From the NCBI GenBank assembly GCA_030248215.1, contig JASANG010003576.1:1-64000 (forward strand): a stretch of 64,000 bases of DNA. Reading direction: 5' to 3'. The notes beneath the pieces are model-generated. The model saw nothing but the letters and a program-made list of their open reading frames with translations. It ran no database searches and was not told where the DNA came from. Position numbers and translations under genes: made by a program. This DNA is from Enoplolaimus lenunculus. Lineage: Eukaryota > Nematoda > Enoplea > Enoplida > Thoracostomopsidae. Each line of letters opens with the position of its first letter. Within the stretch, counting starts at the first letter, position 1. Below are positions 1-11,578 of the stretch, piece after piece.

Positions 1-2344
1 CCCAGTGTGCACTCTGTGCCACACTGGTGCCCACCCTCGGCGTCCCTTAGTCTTATTCCTGCCAATTTCGCTTATGTCAATTACGTGTATTTTTATATAT
101 ATATTTCATATTGTCTTTTCAGGTACTAAACCCCCATTTTCTGACCAAATTCTATGCGCTCAGTGCGTTGCGCATCCCCATTTCTACAAATTCTTTCCCC
201 TTTGACCCTTTTGTGCCAGTTCCTACAACTCATATTTCTTGTGATCTTATATACATTTATTTTCATGTTTTCAGGCGCAACTTTCCCGTTTCCTACTAAT
301 TTTAAGGTGCTCATTCCATTTCGCACCTCTATTTCTGCCAATTCTGCCCCAGTTCTATACTATTTGCCATATTCTGTGAACTTGGATTATTATGGAGTAG
401 TATTGTTTTTAGCGGTAGAATGGTGGTAGCTTAGCTAGTAAGAGTGCTTGGATGATTTATTAGTACATACGTAAAACATATTCTTATTCTCGGTAAGCTT
501 AGCGTATAGAAATCTCGCCTTGACGGAGGAGTAAGGGGTATTTAATCGGAATCAGCATACTTTACTTGGTAAACGTAGTAATTTCTAGGCCTGGCAGACG
601 TATCTTTGCAAGTCTTGTAATTTGTGTTTTATTGTTATAATTGTGCCCGGACGTGATTTAGGTAGCGGTCCCGTAGGCTGTGTCTGGCGGATATTGTCCA
701 TTTTTCGCTTACATATTGCGGTTTCCCAATACTCATAATTTCTGTAGAGCTTTTCGGCCGCATGGCCCTCTTTCAAAAGCTATAACCGTCGGAAATAGGG
801 AAAATTGGCAATTTAACATCAGCGGGACTAACGGGCTTGTGTTTCATATTTTGTGTTACTTACTTGTGCGTTACTAGTAAACCCGAAAACAGTGTTGTAG
901 AGACTCGCACGAGCCATAGGAGTGTTTAAATCGTGCTAGAACTGTTCCAGGATCAACCCGAAACTAGACCATACCCGCCTTCGGATCGGTCGAAAATCCC
1001 CGTTTTTGACCAGTCCAGACCTTACACCAATTACTTAATAAAAAGGTCTGAAGTTTCCGACTGTATACCTAGACTGACCAACAAGTTATTTGTTGCTTGC
1101 GATTACAGAGATGGACTACACTCAACAAAGAAACAGCTAACACACTTGTGTCTAAACCTGCACTCAAAATACAGCGATTAACGCAACCTATCTCACATAT
1201 TTTTCGCCTATTGAAATAAATTCGCATTGCAACTAACTAAGTAATTATGTATCACTGCAATCCAAATATTTTAACGCAAAATGACTGTATAATGCATTAG
1301 CAGCAAAAACATCTGAGGTACAGCGGTGCAAAATTATTTGTTTCGGAAGATGCGTTTTAGTGCTAAGAAATATGCATAGAAGCAAAAATGGTAGTTACGT
1401 TTTTGAACATCTGAGATACAGCGATGTAAACGATTTAGTTCCTGGCGCGTTGTGCTATGAAGTAGAAGTACGTTACTCAAACGGACCCGTATTCTTTGAT
1501 TTTCATATGTTGTCTGCGTAAGCATCTGTTTCCAAACATAAATTTTGTTGAGATCTTGTTGGAGCTTATGTTATTTATAAGCGAAAACTGTTGATCTCGC
1601 TAAATATGGAAAAATGGCGTGCTTACCGTTCCCGGTTCGGTAAAGACATATGTTGATTTCTGATGACTATTTGTTGGTCTGCTGCATAGGTTAATTTGCT
1701 TCTGGGAAATGCTAAGCGCTCTTGGAGCTTGTAACGAATACTTCTCCTGCAAATCGGTATTTGCTTTTGGAGGCAAAATTATGGATAGTAAAAAGAAAAT
1801 TTTTCGCTAAACCCTTTCTCACATGAATATTTCCTATTTCATCTGAGAAATCTTGCAGTCTCAAAACGTTTCAGATGTTTGTCGTTATAGTTGTAAAAAT
1901 GAGCGCGATAATTATACTCAGTCTAAAAACATTAATGTGTAAAGTCAGACTTTAATAAACGTTTCAGATGTCCATTGTGCCAGACTGCCCCAAGCAAAAT
2001 ATTATTAAGGTAAAAATGAGACGGCGACCAAAATATGCAACACTTGATAAAGGAAATAAATGTGTGCTAACACTATTTATTGTTTGAAAATGTAAAACAT
2101 ATTAAAATGATGTTTTACATCATAACTGATTTGTTATTGAATGTGCAAAACAATCAAAAATGTCACTTTCTGATAATTCTTTCTGTAATCTATATGTGAT
2201 TTGTTTCAATCATAGTAATTTTAGCCCATGTATACTTGAATACCGCTCCAAATTACCACCATCCCAGTAAAAAATTTATAACTCTTGTTTGTAGCGGGAT
2301 TTTGGGATTTTGTCTTGAAGTGGTGTTCAATGCAAGCAAGTTCT
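1..2344. other. Gene-free flank with weak tandem repeat
   Basis: No coding region is supported here; the short open frames lack any recognisable domain. Positions about 60-200 and 240-360 look like two diverged copies of a roughly 165-bp unit: both run through an AT-rich stretch, a TTTTCAGG step and a pyrimidine-rich tract about accession of TTTCTGCCAATTC-like words. At about 1807-1860 there is a solo piggyBac-type MITE end (CCCTTTCTCACATGAATAT) without a partner. The repeated phrase TCTGAGRTACAGCGRTG occurs at about 1311 and 1412. Confidence 0.4.
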
Positions 2345-3440
2345 TTGGCTTAGTCTTAGGTTTAGGTTTAGGATCAGGCAATCCATTAACTCAAGATTAG
2401 GTCTAGGAATACGCAAGGCTCAATATTCTGTTTAGGATTAGGCAAGTTTCCGTCTTATAGGCTTAGGTGAGAATTAGGAGTTCAGGCATAGGATCTGGCG
2501 TAAAGCTTAGATATATCTAAACTTTGCCTTGATTTAGGCTTAAGCATCGACTTAGGTTACGGGTTAAGCTTAAGCTTAGTTGAGGCTTAGGGTTAGGCTT
2601 AGGCTTAGGCTTAGGCTTAGGCTTAGACTTAGGTGTAAACTTAGGCTTAGGCTTAGGCTTAGGATTAGGCTTAGGGTTAGGCTTAGGCTTAGGCTTAGGC
2701 TTAGGCTTAGGCTTAGGCTTAGGCTTAGGCTTAGGCTTAGGATTAGGCTTAGGCTTAGGCTTAGGCTTAGGCTTAGGCTTAGGCTTAGGCTTAGGCCTAG
2801 GCTTAGGCTTAGGCTTAGGCCTAGGCTTAGGCTTAGGCTTAGGCTTAGGCTTAAGCTTATGCTTAGGCTTAGGCTTAGGCGTTTAGGCTTTTAGGCTTAG
2901 GCTTAGGCTTAGGCTTAGGCTTATTCTTAGGCTCAGGCTTACGCTTAGGCTTAGGCTTAGGCTTAGGCTTAGCCTTAGGCTTAGGCTTAGGCTTAGGCTT
3001 ACGTTTAGGCTTAGGCTTTAGGCTTAGGCTTAGACTTTTGGAGCAGGTTTAGGCTTTTGTTAAGCATAAATTATACCATAAATGGCATAGGCTTAAGTTT
3101 AGGCTTCAAAAATAGGCTTTGGTTTAAACCTAGATTACATCCTAAACAACCCTTGGGCAAAATCTTATGCTTACGCTTAGGCCTACGCTTTGGTTTAGGG
3201 TTAGGATTAGGCTTACGCTTCCGTAGTATCCCACCTTCGACCACATCCTGAAGTGCCAAAATCCCATTACGCTTATGTTTAGGCTTAGGCTTTAGGAGCA
3301 GGCTTTGGTTTAAGCATAGATTAGATCGTTGACCCTTGGACTAAACCTTAGGCTTAGGCTTGGCTTAGGCTTTGGGTTAGGTTTAGGTTTAAGCTTTGGG
3401 TTAGGTTTAGGCTAAGGTTTAGGACCAGGCTTTGGTAAAA
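2345..3440 (+). repeat. Degenerate TTAGGC simple-repeat array
   Basis: About 1.1 kb built from a 6-bp unit that reads TTAGGC on the plus strand. It is nearly pure between about 2580 and 3020 and decays outwards into TTAGGA, TTAGGG, TTAGGT and TTTAGG variants. TTAGGC is the telomeric unit of many nematodes and differs by one base from the TTAGGG of most animals. Here it is interstitial, since ordinary sequence and genes continue on both sides, so it may be an old telomeric insertion, a healed break or an independently expanded hexanucleotide. A much smaller piece lies near 20913-20935. The long Arg-Leu frame through the array is an artefact of the repeat. Confidence 0.9.
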
Positions 3441-3521
3441 GAATATTCTGATGTCGAATTATTGGTTTCAGGACTTCTGTGACGCATGTTATTTGCTGCT
3501 GTTGTGTTTTGAAATGATTGT

Positions 3522-3821
3522 TTAAATGTTTCGCACGCAGTCAAAATTTCTTAGCATACTTGGCCTTTCAAGCCGCACTAGTTGGAGGCGTGCTTGTGCA
3601 AGCAGTTTGTTCATTTGTTCAGTTAATTCTATGCTTGTGTTGCTAGCTACTCCGTTGTCCGTGCTTGTACCTTTATCAACATGTCCGATGTCTTGGACTG
3701 GCTCATCGCGCAGGTTTTCCTCGAATTCTATGCTGGGTTCTGTTATGTATGCCATTGCTGCATCGCTGGTAGTCGATGTCTGTTGGTAATATTGCTTTCC
3801 GGCGGTTTTTATGTTAGCCAT
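3522..3821 (-). CDS. Hypothetical 99-aa protein, unassigned
   Basis: An ATG-to-stop frame of 99 codons lies between the hexanucleotide array and the 37-bp minisatellite. Its base composition is richer in GC than its neighbours and its residue mix is protein-like: an acidic, Ser/Thr-rich first two thirds, then a basic helix-like end (EQMNKLLAQARLQLVRLERP). No domain, signal peptide or membrane segment is recognised. It could be a small gene, one exon of a longer gene or a piece of a mobile element. The reverse strand is also open for 87 codons, which weakens the case. Function unknown. Confidence 0.3.
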   Translation of the reverse strand: MANIKTAGKQYYQQTSTTSDAAMAYITEPSIEFEENLRDEPVQDIGHVDKGTSTDNGVASNTSIELTEQMNKLLAQARLQLVRLERPSMLRNFDCVRNI

Positions 3822-5670
3822 GAACAGCTACCAAGCATTTAGATTTGCTTGTGTTGTGTCACTATAGTTCATGAGTATTTGAATTTTGTTCGTACTCGGC
3901 GTGACTGTTAAGAAATGTATTATCTCAGTCAGTTTATTGCTTTGTTTAGATGACGAATAACCTAAGTGAACAAACAGAAAATGCCATCTGATAGATGAAA
4001 GTGCAACTAATTACAACAAACCGTCTAACAGATGAAAGTGTAAGTAATTACAACAAACCATGTCACAGATGAAAGTGTAAGTAATAACAACAAACCATCT
4101 AACAGACGAAAGTGTAAGTAATTACAACAAACTATCTAACAGATGAAAGTGTAAATAATTACAACAAACCACCTAACAGATGAAAGTTGAAGTAATTACA
4201 ACAAACCATGTAACAGATGAAAGTGTAAGTAATTACAACAAACCACCTAACAGATGAAAGTGTAAGTAATTACAACAAACCATCTAACAGATGAAAGTGT
4301 AAGTAATTACAACAAACCACCTAACAGATGAAAGTGTAAGTAATTACAACAAACCATCTAACAGATGAAAGTGTGAGTAATTACTACAAACTATCTAGCA
4401 GATGAAAGTGTAAGTAATTACAACAAACTATCTAACAGATGAAAGTGTAAGTAATTACAACAAACTATCTAACAGATGAAAGTGTAAGTAATTACAACAA
4501 ACCATGTCACAGAGGAAAGTGTAAGTAATAACAACAAACCATCTAACAGACGAAAGTGTAAGTAATTACAACAAACTATCTAACAGATGAAAGTGTAAAT
4601 AATTACAACAAACCACCTAACAGATGAAAGTTGAAGTAATTACAACAAACCATGTAACAGATGAAAGTGTAAGTAATTACAACAAACCACCTAACAGATG
4701 AAAGTGTAAGTAATTACAACAAACCATCTAACAGATGAAAGTGTAAGTAATTACAACAAACCACCTAACAGACGAAAGTGTAAGTAATTACAACAAACCA
4801 TCTAACAGATGAAAGTGTAAGTAATTACAACAAACCACCTAACAGATGAAAGTGTAAGTAATTACAACAAACCATCTAACAGATGAAAGTGTAAGTAATT
4901 ACTACAAATTATCTAGCAGATGAAAGTGTAAGTAATTACAACAAACTATCTAACAGATGAAAGTGTAAGTAATTACAACAAACTATCTAACAGATGAAAG
5001 TGTAAGTAATTACAACAAACCATCTAACAGATGAAAGTGTAAGTAATTACAACAAACCATCTATCAGATGTTAGTGTAAATAATTACAACAAACCACCTA
5101 ACAGATGAAAATGTAAGTAATTGCAACAAACTATCTAACAGATGAAAGTGTAAGTAATTACAACAAACCATCTAACAGATGAAAGTGTAAGTAATTACTA
5201 CAAACTATCTAACAGATGAAGTGTAAGTAATTACAACAAACCATCTAACAGATGAAAGTGTAAGTAATTACAACAAACCATCTAACAGATGTTAGTGTAA
5301 ATAATTACAACAAACCATCTAACAGATGAAAGTGTAAGTAATTACAACAAACCATGTAACAGATGAAAGTGTAAGTAATTACAACAAACCACCTAACAGA
5401 TGAAAATGTAAGTAATTGCAACAAACTATCTAACAGATGAAAGTGTAAGTAATTACAGCAAACCATCTAACAGATGAAAGTGTAAGTAATTACAGCAAAC
5501 CATCTAACAGATGAAAGTGTAAGTAATTACAACAAACCATGTAACAGATGAAAGTGTAAGTAATTACAACAAACCACCTAACAGATGAAAGTGTAAGTAA
5601 TTACAACAAACCATCTAACAGATAAAAGTGTAAGTAATTACAAAAAACCACCTAACAGATGAAAGTGTAA

Positions 5671-6350
5671 TGCGGCGTTCACGTTATAACTGGGGCAGCT
5701 TCGAACACGTTTTGTCCAAGTTGATTCGACGTCAACATAAAATTTTGTGATCCGAATAGCGGTTATGTAGACCAAATGTGAATGTCATATGACATTGGCT
5801 TACAAATCACTGATGTCGAGCGATCATCGTATACAAATAACCATTTGTCATATGATACTGCGGGACATTTATGCGAATATCATATGATATTCCAAAATTC
5901 TACTAAATATCATATGATATTTATACAGGACAATGGAATTTGTGCACGCTAAATAAAACAGTAAAAAGTCGGATAATGCAGCATTAAATGATTTCGCAAG
6001 TTGAATTAGCTTCTACCGTTCTGTTTCTCGCTAAGTTTTTCCCAAAATATATTCCTAAGTACAAATAATTCAAATTTGAAATTTTAGTATCATATGACAT
6101 TCTACAGTACAATCAAGCTAGTTTATCACAACTTTGCAGACATTTTCAAGCATATCATATGATACTCGCAGACAATATTTGGAATATCATATGATATTGC
6201 AGTACAAACAGTAGATGTCACATCAGGATAGCAGACAATTCAAATTTTTTGAATCTCATAGCGGATAAACGGTCAGACAAAATGTTACCAGCTATAGGCA
6301 TAGGGACAAAACGTGTTGCAGGCTGCCCCAGTTATAACGTGAATCCCGCA
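5671..6350. mobile_element. Harbinger-like MITE, copy M1 (680 bp)
   Basis: Inserted in the minisatellite with TAA on both sides (5668-5670 and 6351-6353). The ends are inverted repeats: TGCGGCGTTCACGTTATAAC at the left against GTTATAACGTGAATCCCGCA at the right, followed inward by CTGGGGCAGC/GCTGCCCCAG-type matches. A 3-bp TWA target duplication with short TIRs is the signature of PIF/Harbinger elements. No transposase frame remains. The inside is AT-rich and carries many copies of the palindromic word ATCATATGATAT. Confidence 0.8.
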
Positions 6351-6885
6351 TAAGTAATTACAACAAACCATCTAACAGATGAAAGTGTAAGTAATTACTA
6401 CAAACTATCTAACAGATGAAAGTGTAAGTAATTACAACAAACCATCTAACAGATGAAAGTGTAAGTAATTACAACAAACCATCTAACAGATGTTAGTGTA
6501 AGTAATGACAACAAACCATCTAACAGATGAAAGTGTAAGTAATTACGGCAAACCATGTAACAGATGAAAGTGTAAGTAATTGCAACAAACCACCTAACAG
6601 ATGAAAGTGTAAGTAATTGCAACAAACCATCTAACAGATGAAAGTGTAAGTAATTACAGCAAACCATCTAACAGATGAAAGTGTAAGTAATTACAACAAA
6701 CCATCTAACAGATGAAAGTGTAAGTAATTACAATAAACCATCTAGCAGATGAAAGTGTATGCAATTGCAACAAACCATCTAACAGATTAAATCGTAGGTG
6801 ATTACAACAACCAACTAACAGATAAAAGTGTAAGTAATTACAGCAAACCATCTAACAAATGAAAGTGTAACAGATGAAAGTGTAA

Positions 6886-7412
6886 TGGGTCATCCACGTT
6901 ATACTGTCTACGCTACTGTAAAAAATTGTCCCCACGTATGAGTCCCTAAGTCTGTAATTTTATTGTTTCCAAATTACATGTCCAAATGTCACTCATGTCC
7001 TGTATAGACCCTGCTGACAACTCGCACTCTCTCTAAACGACCTATGCTTGGTCACGTTGCCGTCCTCGTGACGTGCAGCACACAATGTTAGAATGTCCGT
7101 AGTCCCTTGAAAGGGACTCAGATTTTGTGTACGTTATGCGTGCGTGTGTGTGCACATATCGAATTCAGCGGTTTTCCAGCTTAAGTGTAAATGTCTGTCC
7201 TCTTCGGTAAGGGATTGTGCATGTCCTGACATCCCAGATACAGACTTAATTTGTCCCGACATCTCTCGAGGGAGTGTGAGAATTAGCACCAGCTATATAC
7301 ACCCTTTAAATTTCCAAAGGCTCCAATAGGATATATATTTTTATGGTGTTCCTAATGGGGTGGGTGGACCGTTTTTTTACATCCGCGCGTGCGCTTTAAC
7401 GTGAATGACCCA
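6886..7412. mobile_element. Harbinger-like MITE, divergent type M4 (527 bp)
   Basis: Flanked by TAA (6883-6885 and 7413-7415) in the same position of the 37-bp unit as the other MITEs. Its ends are TGGGTCATCCACGTTATA and TTAACGTGAATGACCCA, related to but distinct from M1-M3. The interior does not resemble M1-M3 and lacks their CATATG palindromes. It is non-coding as far as can be seen. Confidence 0.75.
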
Positions 7413-7517
7413 TAAGTAATTACAACAAACCATCTAACAGATGAAAGTGTAAGTAATTACAGCAAACCATCTAACAGATGAAAGTGTAAGTAATTACAGC
7501 AAACCATGAAAGCGTAA

Positions 7518-8041
7518 CGCGGAGTTCACGTTATAACCGGGGAAGGCGGGACACGGTTGGTCCCATGTTGATTCGACATCAACGTTAAAATTCGGTGTCT
7601 TATATCGGGTCAACTCTCAAAACTCGAATGTCATATGACATTAGCTTACAAACCACCGCTCTGAAATCATCAATGTGTACAAGGTACGATATGTCACGTG
7701 ATACTTTGGGACATTTATGCGAATATCATATGATATTCACCGGGACAGTGTAACCTTTGTGTACTACTAAATGGATGAAATGTTGAATAATAGGACAATT
7801 TGGGTATATTACCTCAAGTATGCAGACATTTGAAAAGATATCATATGTTATTCGCAGACAATACCTCGATTATCATATGATATTGAAGAATAAAAGGTGA
7901 CCCACACATGGTAACAGGAGACAAATACGAATTTTTGAATGCGATATAGGGTCTAAATGCGGACAAAATGTTACCCAATAGTCTAACAGGGACAAAACGT
8001 GTCCCAATCTGCAGCTGCCCCGGTTATAACGTGACCCCGCA
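7518..8041. mobile_element. Harbinger-like MITE, copy M2 (524 bp)
   Basis: Same family as M1: left end CGCGGAGTTCACGTTATAAC, right end GTTATAACGTGACCCCGCA, with TAA duplications at 7515-7517 and 8042-8044. It carries the same CATATGATATT-type palindromes and the inner words GGACAAAATGTTACC and GGGACAAAACGTG. It is shorter than M1, mainly by loss in the middle. Confidence 0.8.
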
Positions 8042-8624
8042 TAAGTAATTACAATAAACAATCTAACAGATGAAAGTGTATGTAATTACAGCACATTATC
8101 TAAAAGATGAAAGTGTATGTAATTACAACAAACCATCTAACAGATGAAAGTATAAGTAATTACAACAAACCATCTAACAGATGAAAGTGTAAGTAATTAC
8201 AACAAACCATCTAACAGATGGAAGTGTTAGCACTTACAACCATCTAACAGATGAAAGTGTAAGTAATTACAGCAAATTATCTAACAGATGAAAGTGTAAG
8301 TAATTACAGCAAACCATCTAACAGATGAAAGTGTAAGTAATTACAACAAACCATCTAACAGATGGAAGTGTTAGTACTTACAACCATCTAACAGATGAAA
8401 GTGTAAGTAATTACAGCAAATTATCTAACAGATGAAAGTGTAAGTAATTACAGCAAACCATCTAACAGTTGAAAGCGTAAGTAATTACAACAAACCATCT
8501 AACAGATGGAAGTGTTAGTACTTACAACCTTCTAACAGATGAAAGTGTAAGTAATTACAGCAAATTATCTAACAGATGAAAGTGTAAGTAATTACAACAA
8601 ACCATCTAACAGATGAAAGTGTAA

Positions 8625-9083
8625 TGTGGAGTTCACGTTATAACCGGGGAAAGCGGGACACGGTTTGTCCCATGTATATTCGACGTCAAACGTTAAAATT
8701 CGGTCTCTTATATCGGGTTAACAGACAAAACTCGAATGTCATATGACATTAGCTTACAAACAACCACTCTCAAATCATCAATGTGTACAAGGGACGGTAT
8801 GTCACGTGTTAGTGTGGGACATTTATGCAAACATCATGATATTCCAAAATTTCAACGAATATCATATGATATTCACCGGGACAGTGTAACATTTGTGTAC
8901 TAATAAATGAATGAAAAGGTGGATGGTAGCGGCACAAATGTGTATTAAATATACCAAATACACGCCGGTAAATCGTTTCTGACACAAAATCGCTTAAATC
9001 CACAGCTTATTAATAGTTTAAAAATTATATTTCAAATTCTATAGTATCATATGATATTCAACAGTACAATTTGGGTATGTTAG
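8625..9083. mobile_element. Harbinger-like MITE, copy M3, right end lost
   Basis: The left end TGTGGAGTTCACGTTATAAC follows GTGTAA of the satellite, and the inside matches M2 closely up to TTTGGGTATGTTA. There it joins satellite sequence (GAAAGTGTAAG) directly, so the right terminal part has been deleted. Confidence 0.75.
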
Positions 9084-9199
9084 AAAGTGTAAGTAATTAC
9101 AACAAACCATCTAACGGATGAATGTGTAAGTAATTACAACAAACCATTTAACAGATGAAAGTGTAAGTAATTACAGCAGATTATCTAAACGATAAGATA

Positions 9200-9399
9200 A
9201 GTGTAAAGCTCAAGTTCTCTACCAGCACCACTTCAACACAAGTATACAATCAAGTCGTACAAGCGCTGATCCAAAGCCGATTATGGAAGCAAGAAATCTT
9301 GCGAGCAAAGCGACCGAGAAGTTGAACGCAATATCAGCATTAAAGACTAATACAAACGATTGGTTCAAATCTAAGACGCGGATCGTGCTCCACTTTTAG
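9200..9399 (+). other. Possible coding fragment next to the satellite
   Basis: Immediately right of the satellite the plus strand is open for about 65 codons (frame including PKPIMEARNLASKATEKLNA) and ends in TAG at 9397-9399. The stretch is more GC-rich than its surroundings and the residues look like a soluble helical protein. It has no clear start, no splice sites I trust and no recognised family, so it may be a decayed exon or chance. Confidence 0.2.
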
Positions 9400-10640
9400 C
9401 CACTGATATAATCTTATTACAAATGAGTATGGGAGCTTTGCGGCTTTAACGTCCTGATATCTATTTCTCCCTGTGTGCCCTAACTGAACTGGGTCGTTCC
9501 ACCAAGCATAGTGAAAGTTCAGTTCGAAAAAAACATTTACAAGAACAGAGCAAAAAATTGAACCGAAATCAAGCGAATGCCAGGCGTTTGCGACAGCAAA
9601 GTTATTAACTTAGTCAAGTAGGCGTTCAGGATAAAACATATATTGTATTGTGACAAACTGTGCGACCGTACCTTGCATGACAGAACACTTGCTACGGTTA
9701 GCTGCTTGCTACAGGGGTATTTATATTCGCTTAATTTAATTATCTTCATTCAGGAAGCACATTACTAATCTTACTGCTTTGACATTTGAAACTAATTCTC
9801 AATCTATTTAAGTGCAATATTCACTGAAAAGTCCTACTTGCCGAGGCAAGCCGCACACGTCTACACTTCGAGATAAAACCAAAATTTTGTCTTAAATATT
9901 GTCTTAAAATTGTGTTTTATTTACTCGGCGGGCGCCCTCTTCCGTCAAAAATTTCTGTATCCACCACTGGCAATGCCTAATCGAGAGTATGGCGAATGTT
10001 TTTCTGTGGATTTGTTATTCTAGATCGTGATTCGCGCTGTACGCTCTAAGAATGTTGCTCGTGCTGAGTAACTGAGTATCAACTCAAATTCTAAACATTA
10101 GCAAACATTTATATAATGGTATATATTGTTAACACAAGAAATGGGCGTTGCTAAACATACGTTAACTAAGTTCAGTAGTATTCTGTAAGCTTTAATTGGA
10201 AACTTTTCGACACTGTTTCTAAATATTTTTATATGCAACTAATTGTTTAAAAAATTTAATTTTTACTTTTAAAAATCTTTATCGATCGGGGAAGAAATCT
10301 GGGATGATTTAATCTGATTACAATATATAATATATATTCTCTTCTTGTCAAAAATATATATTTTTACTCCCGTGCAAGATTTCACTATATTTTTTGAAAA
10401 GCAGTGGAAACCAGATCATCTGAAGTGCTTTATTTTACCACACAAGCGGTATAGCATACAACTGTAACTAAAGTAGCTTCAGCTAGTGATTCAATCTTAT
10501 CATTGACCATAAATGATAACTGTGGGAAACACATCAGTTTTCAGCTAGCTTTCGAATAGAAATCTCAATATGATTAAAAATATTAAATTAATGATGTCAA
10601 ATTTTTATATTTTTGTGTGATATAAGCAATTACTTGCTGT
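9400..10640. other. No gene recognised
   Basis: AT-rich unique-looking sequence. I see no gene, repeat end or RNA motif that I can support. Confidence 0.5.
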
Positions 10641-11578
10641 GCCAGTGTCGCATTAAAAATTGACCCCAAACAATGGCCACCGGGCATATTTTAATGCGGT
10701 GCGATTTTCACGTTACTATCGTGTGAAAAATGACCCCCATAAAATGAAACCCTCCGGTCATTTTTACACAGCGTCGCATGACAAAATGACCCCCGCTAAA
10801 AAAGGCCCCGGTTAGTTAAAAAACTACACTATATAGAACTAACCTGTGTGAAGATTAATTACCGCTCATAATTTGAGGAACAGACGATGAAGGTAATTTA
10901 TGTTCAAGAAAAAATTTACTGGAAAATTCAAAACAAATACAAATATCGGCGTAGCCAGGATTTGTTTTGGGGTCCACGTTGCTGAACTGTTAAAGGTAAT
11001 GCTTTACTTGTGCATTTTATGCCTAAAGTGTGTGATAACAAATAAGGACTGCGTTGCCAAAAAGAAATCCGCTTCAAATATTTATGATGTTAGCGAGTGA
11101 AACTATTACATATTTTAACATTATCTTAAGGTAAAACAGGTGCGTGCCTAAGGTTGTCTACCCCTAAAATTAACTTCAGGCTCTTGTACTATGGCAAATC
11201 AAGAATTTTTTGGTGGGCATTCGAGGCTGGGCCAGTATGTATACTCCCACGAGGTAGTACCAAGATCAACATTAATGGTTTCGAGACAGTTCTTTTTTTC
11301 TGAGTGCGGAACGTGCAAAGTTTATCTCAGAGAAATGTTGGCTATATTAGTGTAAATGTACAAAACTCAACTGAAACATAGTGATGTGCCGACTCCAAAG
11401 TTTTACCTATGCCGATTCTTATTTTCAAATTTTGCTGATGCCAAACCTACATATTCCGATACCGATGTCTATACTAATTTTAACACAATTATGCTTTAAG
11501 GAACGTTAATAGTATTACTTACATGGTCAAAAAAGCAGACTTAAAACATAACAAGCAAAAACAACGGCTGTTACCCTA

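Larger units (their letters stand above)
3975..9193 (+). repeat. 37-bp minisatellite with higher-order structure
   Basis: A tandem array with a 37-bp unit (core AACAGATGAAAGTGTAAGTA followed by ATTACAACAAACCATCT). The array is present at 3975-5670, 6351-6885, 7413-7517, 8042-8624 and 9084-9193. The gaps are four MITE insertions, so it was once continuous. Units differ by point changes (CCATCT, CCACCT, CTATCT, CCATGT endings; ACAACA or ACAGCA), and the pattern of variants repeats with a 444-bp period near 4058-4950 and a 144-bp period near 8221-8520. Short open frames through it are repeat artefacts. No sign of transcription. Confidence 0.95.

Noticed and set aside
2580-2894. 104-codon Arg-Leu-rich frame
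   Set aside because: It is only the translation of the TTAGGC array; its composition is set by the hexamer.
6446-6667. 73-codon minus-strand frame in the satellite
   Set aside because: A periodic peptide produced by the 37-bp unit.
3975-9193. CRISPR-like regular repeat
   Set aside because: Units are contiguous 37-mers without spacers in animal DNA; this is a minisatellite.
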